A stretch of 64,000 nt of DNA from Artemia franciscana (GCF_032884065.1 NC_088863.1:47017797-47081796), one strand, 5' to 3'; shown: positions 1-13,512, numbered from the stretch's first letter. The notes: generated by a model not told the origin, from the letters alone. Translations and numbers: made by a program.

Positions 1-1250
1 AAATGCAGTTTGTACCTTGGTCTATTTTGTTTTTTTACAAATAGTCTATCTGCCTACTCTTGTCTTAAATTCTAAATGAAAAGGTAGACCGGCTCTTGAT
101 TAACGTCTTTACATATATCGTATCGTGTAATGATCTCCGTGTATCTTTTTAGAAGAATCATCTTTGATTTTTCTTATTGAATTTTCATATTTTACATTCA
201 ATGAATTAGAATTGCGTTTTTTTCTTTTTTTATGATTTAATCTATTCATCTTTAATCACAAGTTCGCGATTCATTGTTTGGCTTTTAGAAAACCAGCTTC
301 CACTAGTTGCAAGAATTAAGTTGAAATAATAAAGGTCACTGTCTATGTAATTAAAATAGGGATATTTAACGTTACCAAACTGACAAATCAATTATGAAGA
401 TACCTGATTATTCAATTTCGTCCGTTTTTAAAAGTTCTTAGTTAATTTTTTCATATGAAAACAAATTTTAATTTGGCTTATCGAGAAATAAAACATTTTC
501 TTGCGCATTTATTGAATAAATAGTTTACCATTATGACCGTAACACCCCGAAAGTATCAGTAAATGAAAAATCTTGTTTTGCCATTTTGCGTTTGAAAATC
601 AATCTCTCACATTTTCATAGGCTGATTAGCTTTCTTTTCTGTCCATAAAACACCTACTAAGAATCTATTTGCTTATGCTTATGCAAATTCACATAGCTGA
701 GCTTTTGCACAAAATAAACCGTTTTTGCCTTTATGGCAGATTTCAACCGGTTTTAATTACAATTGCATGTGCCTTGATTGTTTGATGATTTCGGTGAAAT
801 ATTTTACTCGCCTTGAAATGACACAGCATACGCTCGATTAATGGATATTTCTTCTGTGCTTGGTTTGTTTTGATGGGCGTTTTGGGACTGAAAAACCTCT
901 TTCTAACTAATATATCTATTACGGATTGCCTCTCCGTAGTACCATAATATTTGTAGGCTTAAATATATTATGATTCGGAGGTAATATGCTTGAGACTGTC
1001 TGTGCGGGATTTCGACTCTTTTTGATAGAAAAGCATCGTCACGTGCTGAAAACCATGTTGTGACCAAGATGGGCCTAGGATTGCGCAAAGGCTCCATTCA
1101 ACTGAAGGTTTCAGGAACTTCTTGCTGTCTATTTCTAAGCCGGCTTAAGCATTTCGGTGTAGACCTGAAAACATATGCTGGTCTCCGTCCTGCACTGGTT
1201 CAAGGACTATTGCTTTTGCTAAGGCTAAAATAATTTCAATGATTTAAAGA
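1..1250. other. AT-rich stretch without recognised gene
   Basis: I see no coding block, known repeat end or RNA gene here. Short open frames (for example 903-1097 minus) have no family signature. Confidence 0.5.
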
Positions 1251-1252
1251 AT

Positions 1253-2080
1253 ATGAGAATTGCAACTTGGAGTGTTGTGACGTTAAAAATTAACTATGGT
1301 ATTAACATTTCGACTGAAGAATTCATACGCTTCGAACTGGACTTGTTATGTGTTTCAGAAACCCATGTCCTAGGGGTAGAATGCATGAAATTAAGTAATA
1401 TTGAACTTTTTTACTCAGGCGGGAAGGATGGGGTACACAGACAAGGAGCAAAGTTTAATATAAATAAGCAGGTAGCTAAGTCCTGTTTATGTTGAAAATA
1501 TATTATATTAATAACGAAATACTAATCACCCATTTTGTAACTAAGTAGTGCGTGGTATCAGTCATAGTAGTATATGTCCCTATAGAACTGTCTGACAGAG
1601 ACAGAAGTGACTCAGATGAATTTCACTTTCAGTTGCAGGAACAAATAGATAGGATCCCAGCTATAAATATGGTGTTTTTTATTTGGAGGGTTTAACACTG
1701 AGGTAAGTAGAAATTGGTGTGGGGAAAGAAAACAGTAGTAACTACGCACTACTGTAATTTTATAGGTATAACAATCTATTTATAACCAATACAGTATTTA
1801 GTCATAAAATGGCCCATAAGCTGACATCGTATTCACGTGATGATAATACAGCTAACCTTATTGGTTGTGTTATGATAAACTGAAAGATGGTAGGATCAAT
1901 AAAAGAGACTAGGGTATACAGGAGTGCTGTATTTATGTCAAAAGCAAAGATCACAATCTAGTAGTGTCTAGCGTTAATTTAAAACTGAGATTTGGGACGG
2001 GTTACTACCTTCCGGGAAGCTAATATACTGCTTGACTCCAAGATGAGAATTGGAAACTTGATGAGGAATAAAAATAAAAT
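1253..2080 (+). pseudogene. Decayed LINE endonuclease region
   Basis: The open part at 1253-1495 starts MRIATWSVVTLK and contains FELDLLCVSETH and a KDGVHRQGA stretch. These are the N-terminal signatures of the apurinic-type endonuclease of non-LTR retrotransposons (MRIATWNVRTL, LLGVSETH). The frame then breaks. Further plus-strand fragments around 1740-1960 still read YNNLFITNTVFSHKMAHKLT and SRDDNTANLIGCVMIN, from the later endonuclease region. Several stops and frameshifts make it a dead copy, and the reverse-transcriptase part is not present in readable form. Confidence 0.82.
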
Positions 2081-2097
2081 AAACACAATTATATGTG

Positions 2098-4010
2098 TCC
2101 AGAAATTAATTTTGGTTGCAGATTTCATAAAAAGTGTAAACAATTTAGCGAAGTGAATTAACCTTTGGGAAGTTGGGGCTATTGTCTTATTTACGTCTTT
2201 TGGGGAATGGGACCCAATGCAAGAAATTGGCTATTTTTTTTATTTAATTTCTTATAATGAAAGAGCTAATGGAATAGTCAGATCTCTAGAAGAACAGAAT
2301 ACAACCTGACCTTTTCAGGTGATGTGAATAAGAGAGGCCCGCTCTCCCAAGAAAAAAACTCGTCGTCAGGACAGTTACAGGAAGTGGTCATAGGATCTCA
2401 GACAAACTTAGTTGGAAGTAAGACTACGCGCTCAAATTCCTTTTTTTTGTTGGGGAGGTGATGCTCATTTTGGCCTCTATGACGATGGTTGTCACTTAAT
2501 TTTAGCACTTTAATAGTTACAAGGGGGTGCTATCAGATCATAGTGAGAGTTGTACAGGAGTAAGAAGTTAAAAAGTAAAACGGTTAAAGATACAAGATAA
2601 GTCAAAAGTCGTAAAAACATTAGTGCGATCACGGTAATAAGAGTGCCCCTTTTCAATTTACTTCGTAAACGTCAATTTGTCTTACATTTTTATAGACTAA
2701 AGTTATGGGAGGGCTGCCAAACCAACTCTCATACCCTTTTAGTTGCCCTAATATCACACACATCAGAAAACAAGTTTAGGGAAACGCGTTTTCTATGATA
2801 TAGCTCAAAATTTAATCAAGCAAGCCTCCGCGGATGAATCACTGACATGATTTTAAAATACGAAGCTTTATAGTAAAAAAGCATCTGATGAAAATATCCA
2901 AGGATATTGATCGTGGTTGCTGCGGTAGATGCACTGTAATGCAGGACAAATAATGAAATATAGTAAAAAAAAAAAAGAAAAAGATGAATGAAACTACAGG
3001 AAACTTATGGTCTTTTTCTTCCAAAACAAGGGAAATTCCTTGGTTTGAAGGAAAGTAATTTTTTTGCATGGGAAAAACAATGAATATCCTTTTTTCCATT
3101 TTCTCTTTCTCCACAGCTAGTGGGGCATTGGAATATCATAGAGAGCTATTTAAGGGTTAATGTAAAAGGGAATTGCTATACCTACTCGGTTTTCTAGTGA
3201 ATAGACATAACATTTGAATAAAACCAATTATTTGGCAAAAAGCAGCATTTTTACATGAAAGATGATCAATAGTTCACATATATTCATAGTTCACAACCAT
3301 AAATGAAATAAAAAGTACAAGATACAAGAACAAAGTCATACTCTGTTGAGGAAGAATAATGCCATGTTCTGGGGAAGAAGTTACAGATTGTAGCAGAATG
3401 TTGAGGGGAGTGCTGAACTAAATCAAAAGAAGTTATATGCGTACAGGTTGTCAAAAGGGCGCAACCCAGGAATGGCTGAGTGCATTAATTTGGAACTGTG
3501 AAGAAATGATGAGGTGTACGATCAATTGACTAAAGAGGCAAGATTTGCGCGCTAGAAGCAAAAAGTTAAGGAAATGTCGAGGGGAAATTTGAATTCCCCA
3601 TTCACAATATACAATTTGGATACACATTCCAAAAGGGCGTATCAGCAAAATGTTTAGGACAGCTTACTGTATCAGTTGAAAATTCCTAAGAATCATGAAG
3701 GGGATATTCAACTGACCAAAACGTAACTACTGCTATTGTTAGTGTTAATATTACTAAAGCTTATCATGTTAATGCAAAACTTTCAGGGACTGTAGATCGT
3801 GGTGTTGGACTATATCAAAACATAGTGTATATGCATGTAGGCTGTCAAAAAAGCATAAATAAACTTTTCTGGAAATGGCATTAAGTTTTATTTTTCAGAA
3901 AAACTTGTATGAGGTATACAACTAGATTAAACAATACTACGTAGGCTACGTCCAGATTTTCTAATGGACGTGTACTATTAAAAATTGTTAATAAATTTTC
4001 TTCAACAGAT
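2098..4010 (+). repeat. Diverged interspersed repeat, copy 1
   Basis: This stretch shares blocks with 4180-4990 and 5140-5940. Examples are the GTGTAAACAATTTAGCGAA block (2136 here, 5175 there), the AAAAAAGCATCTGATGAA block (2875, 4243, 5740), and the CTCCACAGCTAG block (3110, 4527). It follows the LINE endonuclease remnant directly and may be the downstream part of the same element. No intact ORF remains. Confidence 0.6.
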
Positions 4011-4179
4011 AAATGGTAAGCCAAACTATGAATTCTTGTAGAAAAAAACCGAAAAGGTTTAAAATTCTCTATTTTTTTCTAATGAAACAGACTAACAATA
4101 AAAAACGAACAAGAATTAATTTTAAAATTTTTTATAAAATAGTGTCGGTATATGAAAAGGGCAATCTCAAATAGTGTTT

Positions 4180-4990
4180 AAATAAGTAAGCCACCAGGGA
4201 TAAATCTCTCAGATGGTTTTGATATATCAAGTTTTATTGTAAAAAAGCATCTGATGAAGATATCCAAATATAATGGTCACAATTTTTGCGGTAGATAAAT
4301 CATAGTAAAGGAGGCACCACGGACCATAGTAACCAAAAATTAGAGAGAAACACCTAATAAGCTCACCATTGGAATCGCCTTAGCCGAAAATCCCCTACAA
4401 AAAAATATACATTCTTTTCGCTTAAACAACAAGGAAAATCCCTTGGTTTGAATGCCGAGAAAAATCATTTTCTTTTTTTTGCATGGGATTCACCATCAAC
4501 GTCCCTTTTTTTCATTTTCTCCTTCTCCACAGCTAGCGGGGCATTGGAACATCATAGAGAGCAGTTTAAGGGGATGTGTAAAAGGAATTCGCTGTACCTA
4601 CTTTCTTTTCCAGTTAATAAAACGTAATATCTAAAAAAAATCAATATTTTTAGGAAATACATAGACTTTCATGATCAATGACGTTCTATATCGTAGTTCT
4701 TAACCAAAAATAACGTAAAAAGTACAAGGTACAAGAACAGGGCCATACTCTGGGTAGGATGGTGTGCTACATCAAACCATAATGTAAATATATCTAGGTT
4801 GTCAAAATAGCATAGATAAAATTTTCTGGGAATGAAATTAGGTTTGTTTTTCAGGAAAACTTGATGAAGCATAAAACTAAATTAAACAAAACAATGTATG
4901 TCCTGATTTACTAATGGACGGATATTATTAAAGAATATTGATACATTTTCTTCAACATATAAATAGTAGACCTAACTATGGAATTTTATA
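4180..4990 (+). repeat. Diverged interspersed repeat, copy 2
   Basis: Shares the GCATCTGATGAAGATATCC, CTCCACAGCTAG and CATTGGAACATCATAGAGAG blocks with copy 1, and also the block ending CTAATGGACG (4911 here, 3962 in copy 1). It is internally shorter than copy 1. Confidence 0.6.
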
Positions 4991-5139
4991 TAAAAAAAAT
5001 GCTCATACTTCAATTATTATTATTAGAAAGGCGTGAAAAAATTACTAACGATAAAACAAATGGTTGACAAATTTTTATTTGGATAATATATATTTTTTAT
5101 GCTTGGCACCAATTTGTAATCAGTAGACTAATAAAATTT

Positions 5140-5945
5140 CATAAGCCAATTTTGGTGGCAAATTTCGAAAAAGGTGTAAACCATTTAGCGAACTGAATAA
5201 ACTTTTATGGGAAGTTGGGGCTAAATCTTTTGAGGAATGGGAATCAATGGACAAAATTCGACTTGTTTTTTAAGTAGTTTCTTATGTTGCAATAGCTAAT
5301 GGAATAATTAGGCATTTAGAAGACCATAACACAAACTGACCTTTTTCAGGTGGGGCGAATAAGAAAGGTCCTTCTAAAAACTCGTCGCCAGGACAATTAC
5401 CGGAATTGGTCGTCGGGTCTCATACCAACTTAATGGAAAGTAAGCCTACGTGCCTAAATTTCTCTTTTTCGGTGGGGGAGAGGCTGATACTCATTTAGGC
5501 CTCTATGACAATGGCTAGTATCTTAATATTGTCATTGTAACAGTTGCCAAAGGGTGCTATCGGATCATAGTGAGAATTTTTCAGGAGTGAGAAGTAAAAA
5601 AGTAAAACGTTAAAGATGCAAGATAAGCCAAAAGTCTTTAAAGCTTGGTTAGATCATGGTGATGACAATGCCCCTTTGTCAATTTACTTCGTCAAGGACG
5701 ATGTGTCTACCATTTTTATAAACTAAAGATGATAGTACAAAAGGATCTGATGAAGATACCAAAAAATAATGATCGTACAACGGGGGACGAACAACAAAGA
5801 AAGAACAACGGACTAAAGTAACTGGAAAATAGCATAAAAACGCTAATAAAATGCACCATTGGAATCGTCTTAGCCGAGAATCTCGTACAAGAAACTGACT
5901 TTTTTTTGGCTTGAGTAACTAGGAAAATCCCGGTTTTTGAACAAT
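5140..5945 (+). repeat. Diverged interspersed repeat, copy 3
   Basis: Parallels 2098-2900 of copy 1: GGGAAGTTGGGGCTA, the GCTAATGGAATA and AACTGACC/CAACCTGACC blocks, the TCGTCGCCAGGACA block, and the AGGCCTCTATGACAATGG block all recur in order. No ORF remains. Confidence 0.6.
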
Positions 5946-5949
5946 CCTT

Positions 5950-7486
5950 GTTTGTTATCGTCTCTTACAGAGATCTATACACGTTAGTGAAAGAAATAAG
6001 GAGCTTAATGAATATTATCATCGTATCATTTACAAAAGAATCAAGTTTGCCAAAATCTATTGTCAAAGCCAAAACTCGAAAGCCTTTCTGGATATTGAGC
6101 CCTGATTCAAGGAATAAAAATAAGGCTAAATTTTGGCTTCGGATTTGGATCTATTTTGGCTTGCCTAAAAGAGGTGTTGTTTTTTGAATAAAGCAGCAAA
6201 CTAAATTTCAGTACTAATTGCATCTTCGTTCACCGTGGTACAAGGGCCTTAACATTCCATATAGGCGAAGAGAAGGCGCCGAGGTTATTATCTGTGATAA
6301 ACTTTCATGTGATTTACCTTTCCCTATCCTCCCTTAAACATTCGTGAAATATAATTCTTAAATTTTTTTCTGCAGTGAACTATGTCGTCCATTTCTGCTA
6401 AAGCATATAGTGGATTCATTGAATTCATTGCCTACCTTCTTAGAACGCTGTAAAACCAAGTGAAAATTTATGTGTCAAATAGCTATTTTATTAATAACAT
6501 ATTAATTAACATATATTAATAACATTTTCTTTGTTTGTTTTTATCATATAGGAGAAAGCCTATACTTTCATAAATGTGTAATAAGAATTATTTCGTAGTA
6601 TAATTTTCTCCGTAAGAATGTGCTTCAACTTCCAAGGTTTCCACTAATTCATTAAAAATAATACCGTAAATTAACTTATTATGTGACGATTAAGAAACAC
6701 TAAAACCTGTCTTAAATGGACACTTGATTAAGCGGAATCACGTTTAAACTCAATAACTATAAAAAAAAACCTTGACCCTCTGAGTTTTAGAAAAACACAT
6801 TCTTATTTCCCTTTATAAAGTGGACATTTTCTAGTGTAAGCAAAGGTGCGTACTAATTACAAGTAATTCGTACGGAGAAATTATATATTATTGATTAATG
6901 AAATAGCCATAAATCCTTCTGGTGATATATTTTGTTTATGTGTACGTATTTTCTAATATTCACAAACAAAGATTTTGCAACAAAGTTTAAGCAATTAGAC
7001 TGTTGAAACAGAGCTCAATTTTAACTTTGCTGTGAAAATTCTTATTCGTAGGAGCCAAAAGTGAAATCCAGAACAGCGATACTAGCACACCAGCAACACT
7101 GATCTATTCTCCCACATTTCGAACAAATGAGCAGACTATCAAGGCCAGGAATAATTTTGTATCTATATATCCATATATTTTTTTGTTGAAAACAACTCCA
7201 TATTTTATTTTTATTTTTTGACAGCACACTGAGATTTTCTGACCGAAAAACAAAAACAAAAACAGTCTAGATAGGTCACAAGTTTGAGAAAATTCGTTTA
7301 GAGCTTTAAGTTTGGAAACATATTTTTCATTTAAATTATGTTTCCCATGGTGGCTGTATCGAACCTAACGTTACGCCATGACATCAAGAAGAAGTCTACA
7401 TTATCTGCAGTTAGAAGACAAGCAACAATGCTGATCAATATATACAAGTCTGCTGTTCTCCAAGTGTCGGGTCTTCCGATATCTAA
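5950..7486. other. AT-rich stretch with weak nested inverted repeat
   Basis: No gene recognised. Around 6481-6615 and 6865-6910 two short blocks (AGCTATTTTATTAATA and ATAATTTTCTCCGT) recur in inverted order, suggesting a decayed inverted-repeat element of about 430 bp. Confidence 0.35.
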
Positions 7487-9050
7487 TCTATATATATAAA
7501 ATAAGTTGTCTGTCTGTGGATGTGTGGATGGATGTGTGGATGGATGTGTCAGGTGACGTCACCTGAAAAAACTGGATTAGGTGACGTCAAAACTGAAAAA
7601 ACTAAAAAAAGGCAAAAACTACAAAAAAAACTAAAAACTAATAAAAAAAATAAAAAGCTAAAAAACTAAAAAAACTATAAAGGTAAAAACCAATAAAAAA
7701 CTAAAAAAAAAACTGAAAAAACTAAAAAAAGGCAAAAACTACAAAAAACTAAAACTAATAAAAAAAAGTAAAAAAGCTAAAAAACTAAAAAAACTAAAAA
7801 AACTAAAAAAAGGTAAAAAACTAAAAAAAATAAAAAATAAAAAAAACTAAAAAAAAGGAAAAAACTGAAAAATAAGCTAAAATAAAGGTAAAAACCAATA
7901 AAAAACTAAAAAAAAAAGGAAAAAACTAATAAATGACGACACTCAAAGAGAAAGCGACCAGGATAAAAAACTAAAAAAAAAGGCAAAAACTACAAAAAAA
8001 CTAAAAACTAATAAAAAAAATAAAAAAGCTAAAAAACAAAAAAAACTAAAAAAAGGTAAAAAACTAAAAAAACTAAAAACTAAAAAAAAACTAAAAAAGG
8101 TAAAAACTAAAAGAACTAAAAAAGAAAAAAATAAATGACGACACTCAAAGAGAAAGCGACCAGGACAAAAGGAATGTTCGATTAGCAATCAACAAAGCAC
8201 CGGGACACAGGGAGTATAAATGACGACCAGGACACAAGTAAAAAAAAAAATTAACAAAACTAAAAAGAAGGTAAAAACTACAAAAAAACTAAAAAGAAAA
8301 AAAAACTAAAAACTAATAAAAAAACTAAAAAATCTAAAAATCTAAATAAACTAAAAAAGAAAAAAAAAGGAAAAAAATAAAGGAGAAAAACAAAACTAAA
8401 AAACGAATGTATATACAGACCGGTACACCGGGATACAAATGACGACCGGGACACAGGGAATATAAATAACGACCGGGACACAGGGACACAACTACAACGG
8501 GGACACCGGGGGAAACAGGGGGATATAAATGACGACCGGGACAAAAAAACTAAAAAGAAATAAAAACTAAAAACTAATAAAAAAAACTAAAAAATCTAAA
8601 AATCTAAATAAGCTAAAAAAGAAAAAAAAAGGAAAAAAATAAAGGAGAAAAACAAAACTAAAAAACGAATGTATATACAGACCGGGACACCGGGATACAA
8701 ATGATGACCGGGACCCGGGACACAGGGAATATAAATGACGACCGGGACACAGGGACACAACTACAACGGGGACACCGGGGGAAACAGGGGGATAACCTGA
8801 CAATCTATTTATATGCAAAGACAATGGGACAGCAAAGAATGTTGTATATTCGCAAGTTTTACGTAGTTAAAACCATATATATATATATATATATCTATAT
8901 TCACAGGTGGGACATAGGGACACAACTACAATGGCGCGTAACTATTATGGCGCGTAACGACTTACGCGCGCGGGGGGGCTTGGGGGGGGGCGCGAAGCGC
9001 CCCCACCAACTAGGTGTTGGGGTGGCGCGAAGCGCCACCCCAACAGCTAG
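7487..9050 (+). mobile_element. Non-autonomous Helitron, complete
   Basis: The 5' end is TCTATATATATAAA followed by AAGTTGTCTGTCTG. The 3' end is a GC-rich hairpin (12-bp stem GGGGTGGCGC-type, GAA loop, 9018-9044) followed closely by CTAG at 9047-9050. The insertion lies between A and T, as Helitrons prefer. Inside are A-rich CTAAAAA arrays (about 7565-8660) and a minisatellite of GACCGGGACACAGGG-type units. At 8790-8875 is a remnant of the end of the helicase ORF, whose proper frame ends [10 protein letters not shown]. It carries no complete gene. The lysine/phenylalanine-rich open frames in it are translations of the arrays. Confidence 0.9.
7565..8660 (+). repeat. CTAAAAA-type low-complexity array inside Helitron
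   Basis: Runs of CTAAAAA, GGTAAAAACTA and ACTAATAAAA repeat imperfectly, interrupted by AAATGACGACACTCAAAGAG and CCGGGACAC units. The strand is strongly A-biased. The same arrays recur at 61060-61800 and, inverted, at 63740-64000. Confidence 0.85.
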
Positions 9051-9059
9051 TATAATATA

Positions 9060-12000
9060 TATATACGATTTGCATAGTAACATTTTACAATATAAATAGA
9101 TTTAGTACATTAGGAGGTATTGAAATATCAAAAGGACCTCAGATTTTGACTTGGGTGAAAAGGCAGAGGTAAATCTCTTGATATTTTTCACTACAAGAGC
9201 AACATATCTGCAAGATCACTGAAAGAGCTTAGTGGAATTCAAATGAAACTTTTAGATAGCGTCTGGGAACAGAGAAATGGACTTCAAATTTTTGTTGGGG
9301 GAGTGGATAAATATGGTGTGATCGATTTAAATGTATTGCAATGCAAGCTGCTATAGGAACTAGAACTTATTATCGTCTAATTAGCGAGATAATTCAAAAG
9401 ATATTAAGATATACAAAGTTATCAAAATAGCGTATCTGCAATAACCCTGGGAACACGTTTGGGGAGTGTTAGGGAGGCCAAATGAGCTTTAAATTTTGGC
9501 TTTCTGAGAGAGGGAAGAGAAATATAAAATGTTCTCATCCAAACTCCCTAGACGCTTTTGGCACTACAATCCTCTATGGAACCCATATTTTATTCATGGC
9601 GAAGTAGCAAGGTAAATCAAAAGACTTTGTTTGTTGCCAGGTGACAAAAAAAAATGTCCAGTCACTGGGAAAGGCTTTGGGGAATAAGTTGGCAATTTCA
9701 AGCAGTGTCGAGGGAAGTAGGAAAATGGATATCAAGTTTTGAATTTTAAGGAGGAGGCTAAGGTGAAAGGGACTATGAGAACCTTTTAGACCAGTGAAAA
9801 TCTTCGATTATTCCAGATGAAATTACCGAAAAATTTGGGAGACAAAAAAACGAGGCCTTGTTTCGGTTCTCCAATCAGCTTGAATATGAAGATCATAAGA
9901 CTCTTGTAGAGGTCCATTCCTATGCTGAAAAAAGATTTGACACTAATTTTGGTTTTGTTGGTTTGAGATGCCTGAACATAGGCCCAAATTTTTAATTTTG
10001 CCGCTGATAGGTTTTTAACTTATAGGACATCTAGATAAGGTAAGATGAGCCTTATAGAAAACAAATGTATTTTGAAGATTGCCCAACAATTGCCAGAAAT
10101 GAACAGAAATAACTACAAACACGAATAATGCTACCCGCCCTGTAAGCCTTCTAAACGCCAGAGGGTGGAAAAAATCTTCAAACATTTTCAATTTGTAATT
10201 ATAGTATTGAGCAATCAAAATTACTGAGACTTGGAGAAGTTAATATAATTAATTAAACAATCAACCATCAGTTTGCTTTCATCAGTTCTTTCCAGTGAAG
10301 TTAATTAGTATGGTGATTATTTTTTCTTCAGTCTTTTTGACAAGGAAAATACACAGGGTCGAAAATAAATACCAAGAAAAGCAAACGCCCCTGAAGCCCT
10401 TTAGAAGTTTTGAGAAGGAGGCAAGAGAAGAGGTAGCATCACGTGAGCCTAGATTAGGCTTGTGCTTTCAATTTTCTGTTATGGTGTTGTTATGACAAAT
10501 AAAAACACGCAGCTCGAAATAACATTTACTTTTAGCAAAGCGCAAAGGAGGCTTCAGCCTTTATAAGGTTTATGGAGTGGTTGTCCTACTCCTGTTTGCA
10601 GTAATTGCTATTCGTTTTGTTTTGATTGTTCATATTTGAGTAATTTAGTATATATTTATTCATCTATAGCAGTATCATTTACTTTCACGTTCGGTGTGAT
10701 TTTTCGTTATGGGGTTCATTTATTCATTGATAGTAATTTCTTTTCGCTTTAGTCTGAATTATTTCTGCTCGCCTTAGTTTTTAATATGGCTAGTTACTTT
10801 TCTTTGAGAAACTTATTTGTTAGAAGAAGTTTGAATTTTAATTTTTTTTTCTTTTTATCTAGTAAGAATAGAAAAATCGATCGAGAAAAACAACTGCATC
10901 ACAGTCTAAATTAAATGCTATCAAGTTGGTTTTCTTAATAATCGTAACATCAATGTGCATTAGCTGGTCTAATAAGTAATACATTAGAAGGTAGAAACAG
11001 AATAAAACAAACTTTTATAACTTTATTGATATTTTGCAACAAAACCTTTGTTCACTAATTTACTAATAAGTGAATTTACTAAATTTACTCTGAAATAATC
11101 TCTTTTTTCCATTAGAATCCCTATTTGTCCCATTATATCCAAAAATATTTCCCTATTATGGTCTTTGGTACATCAAAAACTGGAGAAACGTAACTTAGAA
11201 CTTATTTAATGGATGCACTGTACAAAAATTCGAAAAAAATATCAAAATAAATGTCTCAGGCGTCAAGGATAGGAAATTGGAAACAGTATCCTGTTTTTCC
11301 CAAGGGCACAGCTCTCTTATCATGATTTGATTAGCATAATATAAACAGGAACATTGCAAGTACATTCAAAAATAAAACCATATTCGATTTCATATTATTT
11401 AGTAAACAAAACGCTTCAAGACAGTAACGTACGTAGAAGAGTCCTTCTAGCCCGCCCCCTGAAATAATCAAAATCTTTAAACTTTTCTGTATTTTCCTAC
11501 AGTTGTCTGATTTTTGGAAGTTTCAGGAACTTAGCCCCCTAACCACAAATGCGAGCTGTCCGTCACCTCAAATGTATTTCTGTGGAGACGTCTATATTCA
11601 CAATTTAGTAATATAACTGTACATATATTCAAAATATGATTATACTAAGCACTTTTAAACCAATTAAAAGAGTTTTAATCAACATTAACGAGACTTCACC
11701 GGACAAAAGTTTTCAAACAGAAGTGTAGCTTAACAATTGATAAATCAAATACACATAGCATGGCTTATACCTCTTACAAATATTATCCCTCCAATACTTG
11801 ATTGACGTCTCTTATATTAGAGCTGTCTCTAGATGTTCAGACTGCAAGAGTTTTTATGCATAGTGGAATTTAAGTTAGTCATCATTGAATATCCACTGGG
11901 ATATACTCCGACCAGTCATACAGTTTAAAAGTTTAAGCATCTCTTACACATTTTTAGTAAATTTTTCCGCCTGCATCTAATTTATCAATGGTATAACTGA

Positions 12001-12244
12001 AACTAAAAACCACAAATACTACCTAAGTAAAACGGGTTGGACCGACTTGGCATTTTCTTGGAGCTTTTAAGTGACCTTTTCACTAAAAAGGCCCTTTCAA
12101 CATTTTATTGTTTAATATTTTTATTTGGCAAAAAACTTAACATAAAAAACGACTTTTATTGTACCATACCATTAATAAGCATGTTAAGTAAGAGTGGATG
12201 AGCTTCAGCCTCGTTGCAAGTTAATGTACTTTTTCAACATCAAG

Positions 12245-12246
<2 letters not shown>
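9060..12246. other. AT-rich intergenic stretch
   Basis: No family recognised. 9120-9900 has loosely repeated phrases (ATATCTGCAA, GGGAACA) that may be an old decayed repeat. The open frames at 10015-10218 and 10295-10495 lack any signature. Confidence 0.4.

Positions 12247-12335
<89 letters not shown>
12247..12335. repeat. (AT)n microsatellite
   Basis: About 44 uninterrupted AT units. Confidence 0.98.
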
Positions 12336-12338
<3 letters not shown>

Positions 12339-13463
12339 CTAAAGTAAATTAAAGTTATAATACAAATTTATCAAATTAAATTGGAGTGAATTAAAATTAC
12401 AATAAAGTAAAACAAATCACAAAAAAAATCCAGTCAGTAAAGAAATACAGAAAATTAATGTTAATCTTGCAAAACATTTCTAGGTTGAGACTGTGAAAAT
12501 ATGTCACTATTACGGCTATCTTTAGCTAAAAAACGCTCCGTCTCTTTACCTCTTAAGGGATTTTCTGGTATCACTGTTGGACAACGATCGCGATGGTGGT
12601 AATTCACATGGATTTATATCACATTTTAGTTTAGAACTTAGCTTCTCAAGCCCAGCAAGCTCTATTGATTGGCCCAGTCCTTTTTTTAGTACCTAAATAT
12701 GTTCAAGATATTTTGAGTTATTATATTTCTTCCAAAATGCGGTTTATCCGCTATTATCACCTAATATAATTCGTCAGAAGAGGAGCTTATGATAATGCAT
12801 TACTTTACAATTTTTAGATGTCTCAAAAAGCATTCTTTCCACGAAAACCAAAACATTTTTTTTCCATTTCTTTCTTGTAAAATCCAGGCTTTACAACATA
12901 GCCTTTTTTTTATTTATCGACGAAAACGTAACCCCTTTCGTGGATCTCCAATGTCTTGGTTGTAGAACACTAAAGTGGAAGATTTTTAGAATTAAAAACA
13001 CAGAAATATTTTACTGATAAAAATAACTGCAGATGAAGAAATCGCTTACTTTGCTTCGAGGCTGTCTTTTTTATTAATATCTTGAAGATCTGAAGCAACA
13101 GACTGAGATTTTCAGATAATAATGTAACAATTTGAAATATTTGTCAAAAATTTTGTGAGTTTTTTTTCCAACAACAACACAAATTTAATTTTTGATTAAA
13201 TTTTGTTGATCCACAAACTACATGTTGAAAATCTATTCTCACGTTCAACAAAGCTGTAACAGCTGTAGTTTTTGTCACAAGGAAATCCCACACGGATCGG
13301 GGTTTAATCCCACAAGAGGTATAAGTAAAGTTACACTTTACAGCAATTTTATAGCCTAGATAGGAGCATAAAAATTCAACACATACAGAAGTTATGGCAG
13401 TAAACATTAAACTAGATACCGGGAAAATATAATTTATCTATGAACTATGCCATAACGTAGTCT

Positions 13464-13512
13464 TCACGACCATGGTCCTTCTTCCTCTGAATCCTCTTCC
13501 CTTGAAGGCCTT
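13464..13512 (-). CDS. DUOXA: Putative last coding exon of the DUOXA-like gene
   Basis: Short coding segment after the acceptor CATTTTTTTTCAG. Joined to the two leftover bases of the exon at 16336-17049, it reads RRPSREEDSEEEGPWS and then TGA. The phase fits and the acidic composition resembles the preceding tail. The piece is too short to prove by homology. Another terminal exon could be used instead, or an extra exon could lie in the 2.8-kb intron. No convincing polyadenylation signal was fixed; a minus-strand AATAAA lies near 13080. Confidence 0.5.

Noticed and set aside
7565..8660. CTAAAAA arrays as telomere-like DNA
   Set aside because: Units are irregular and lie between proper Helitron ends, so they are element-internal.
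13240..13330. tRNA-like box B (GGGGTTTAATCCC)
   Set aside because: No matching box A or cloverleaf could be drawn around it.
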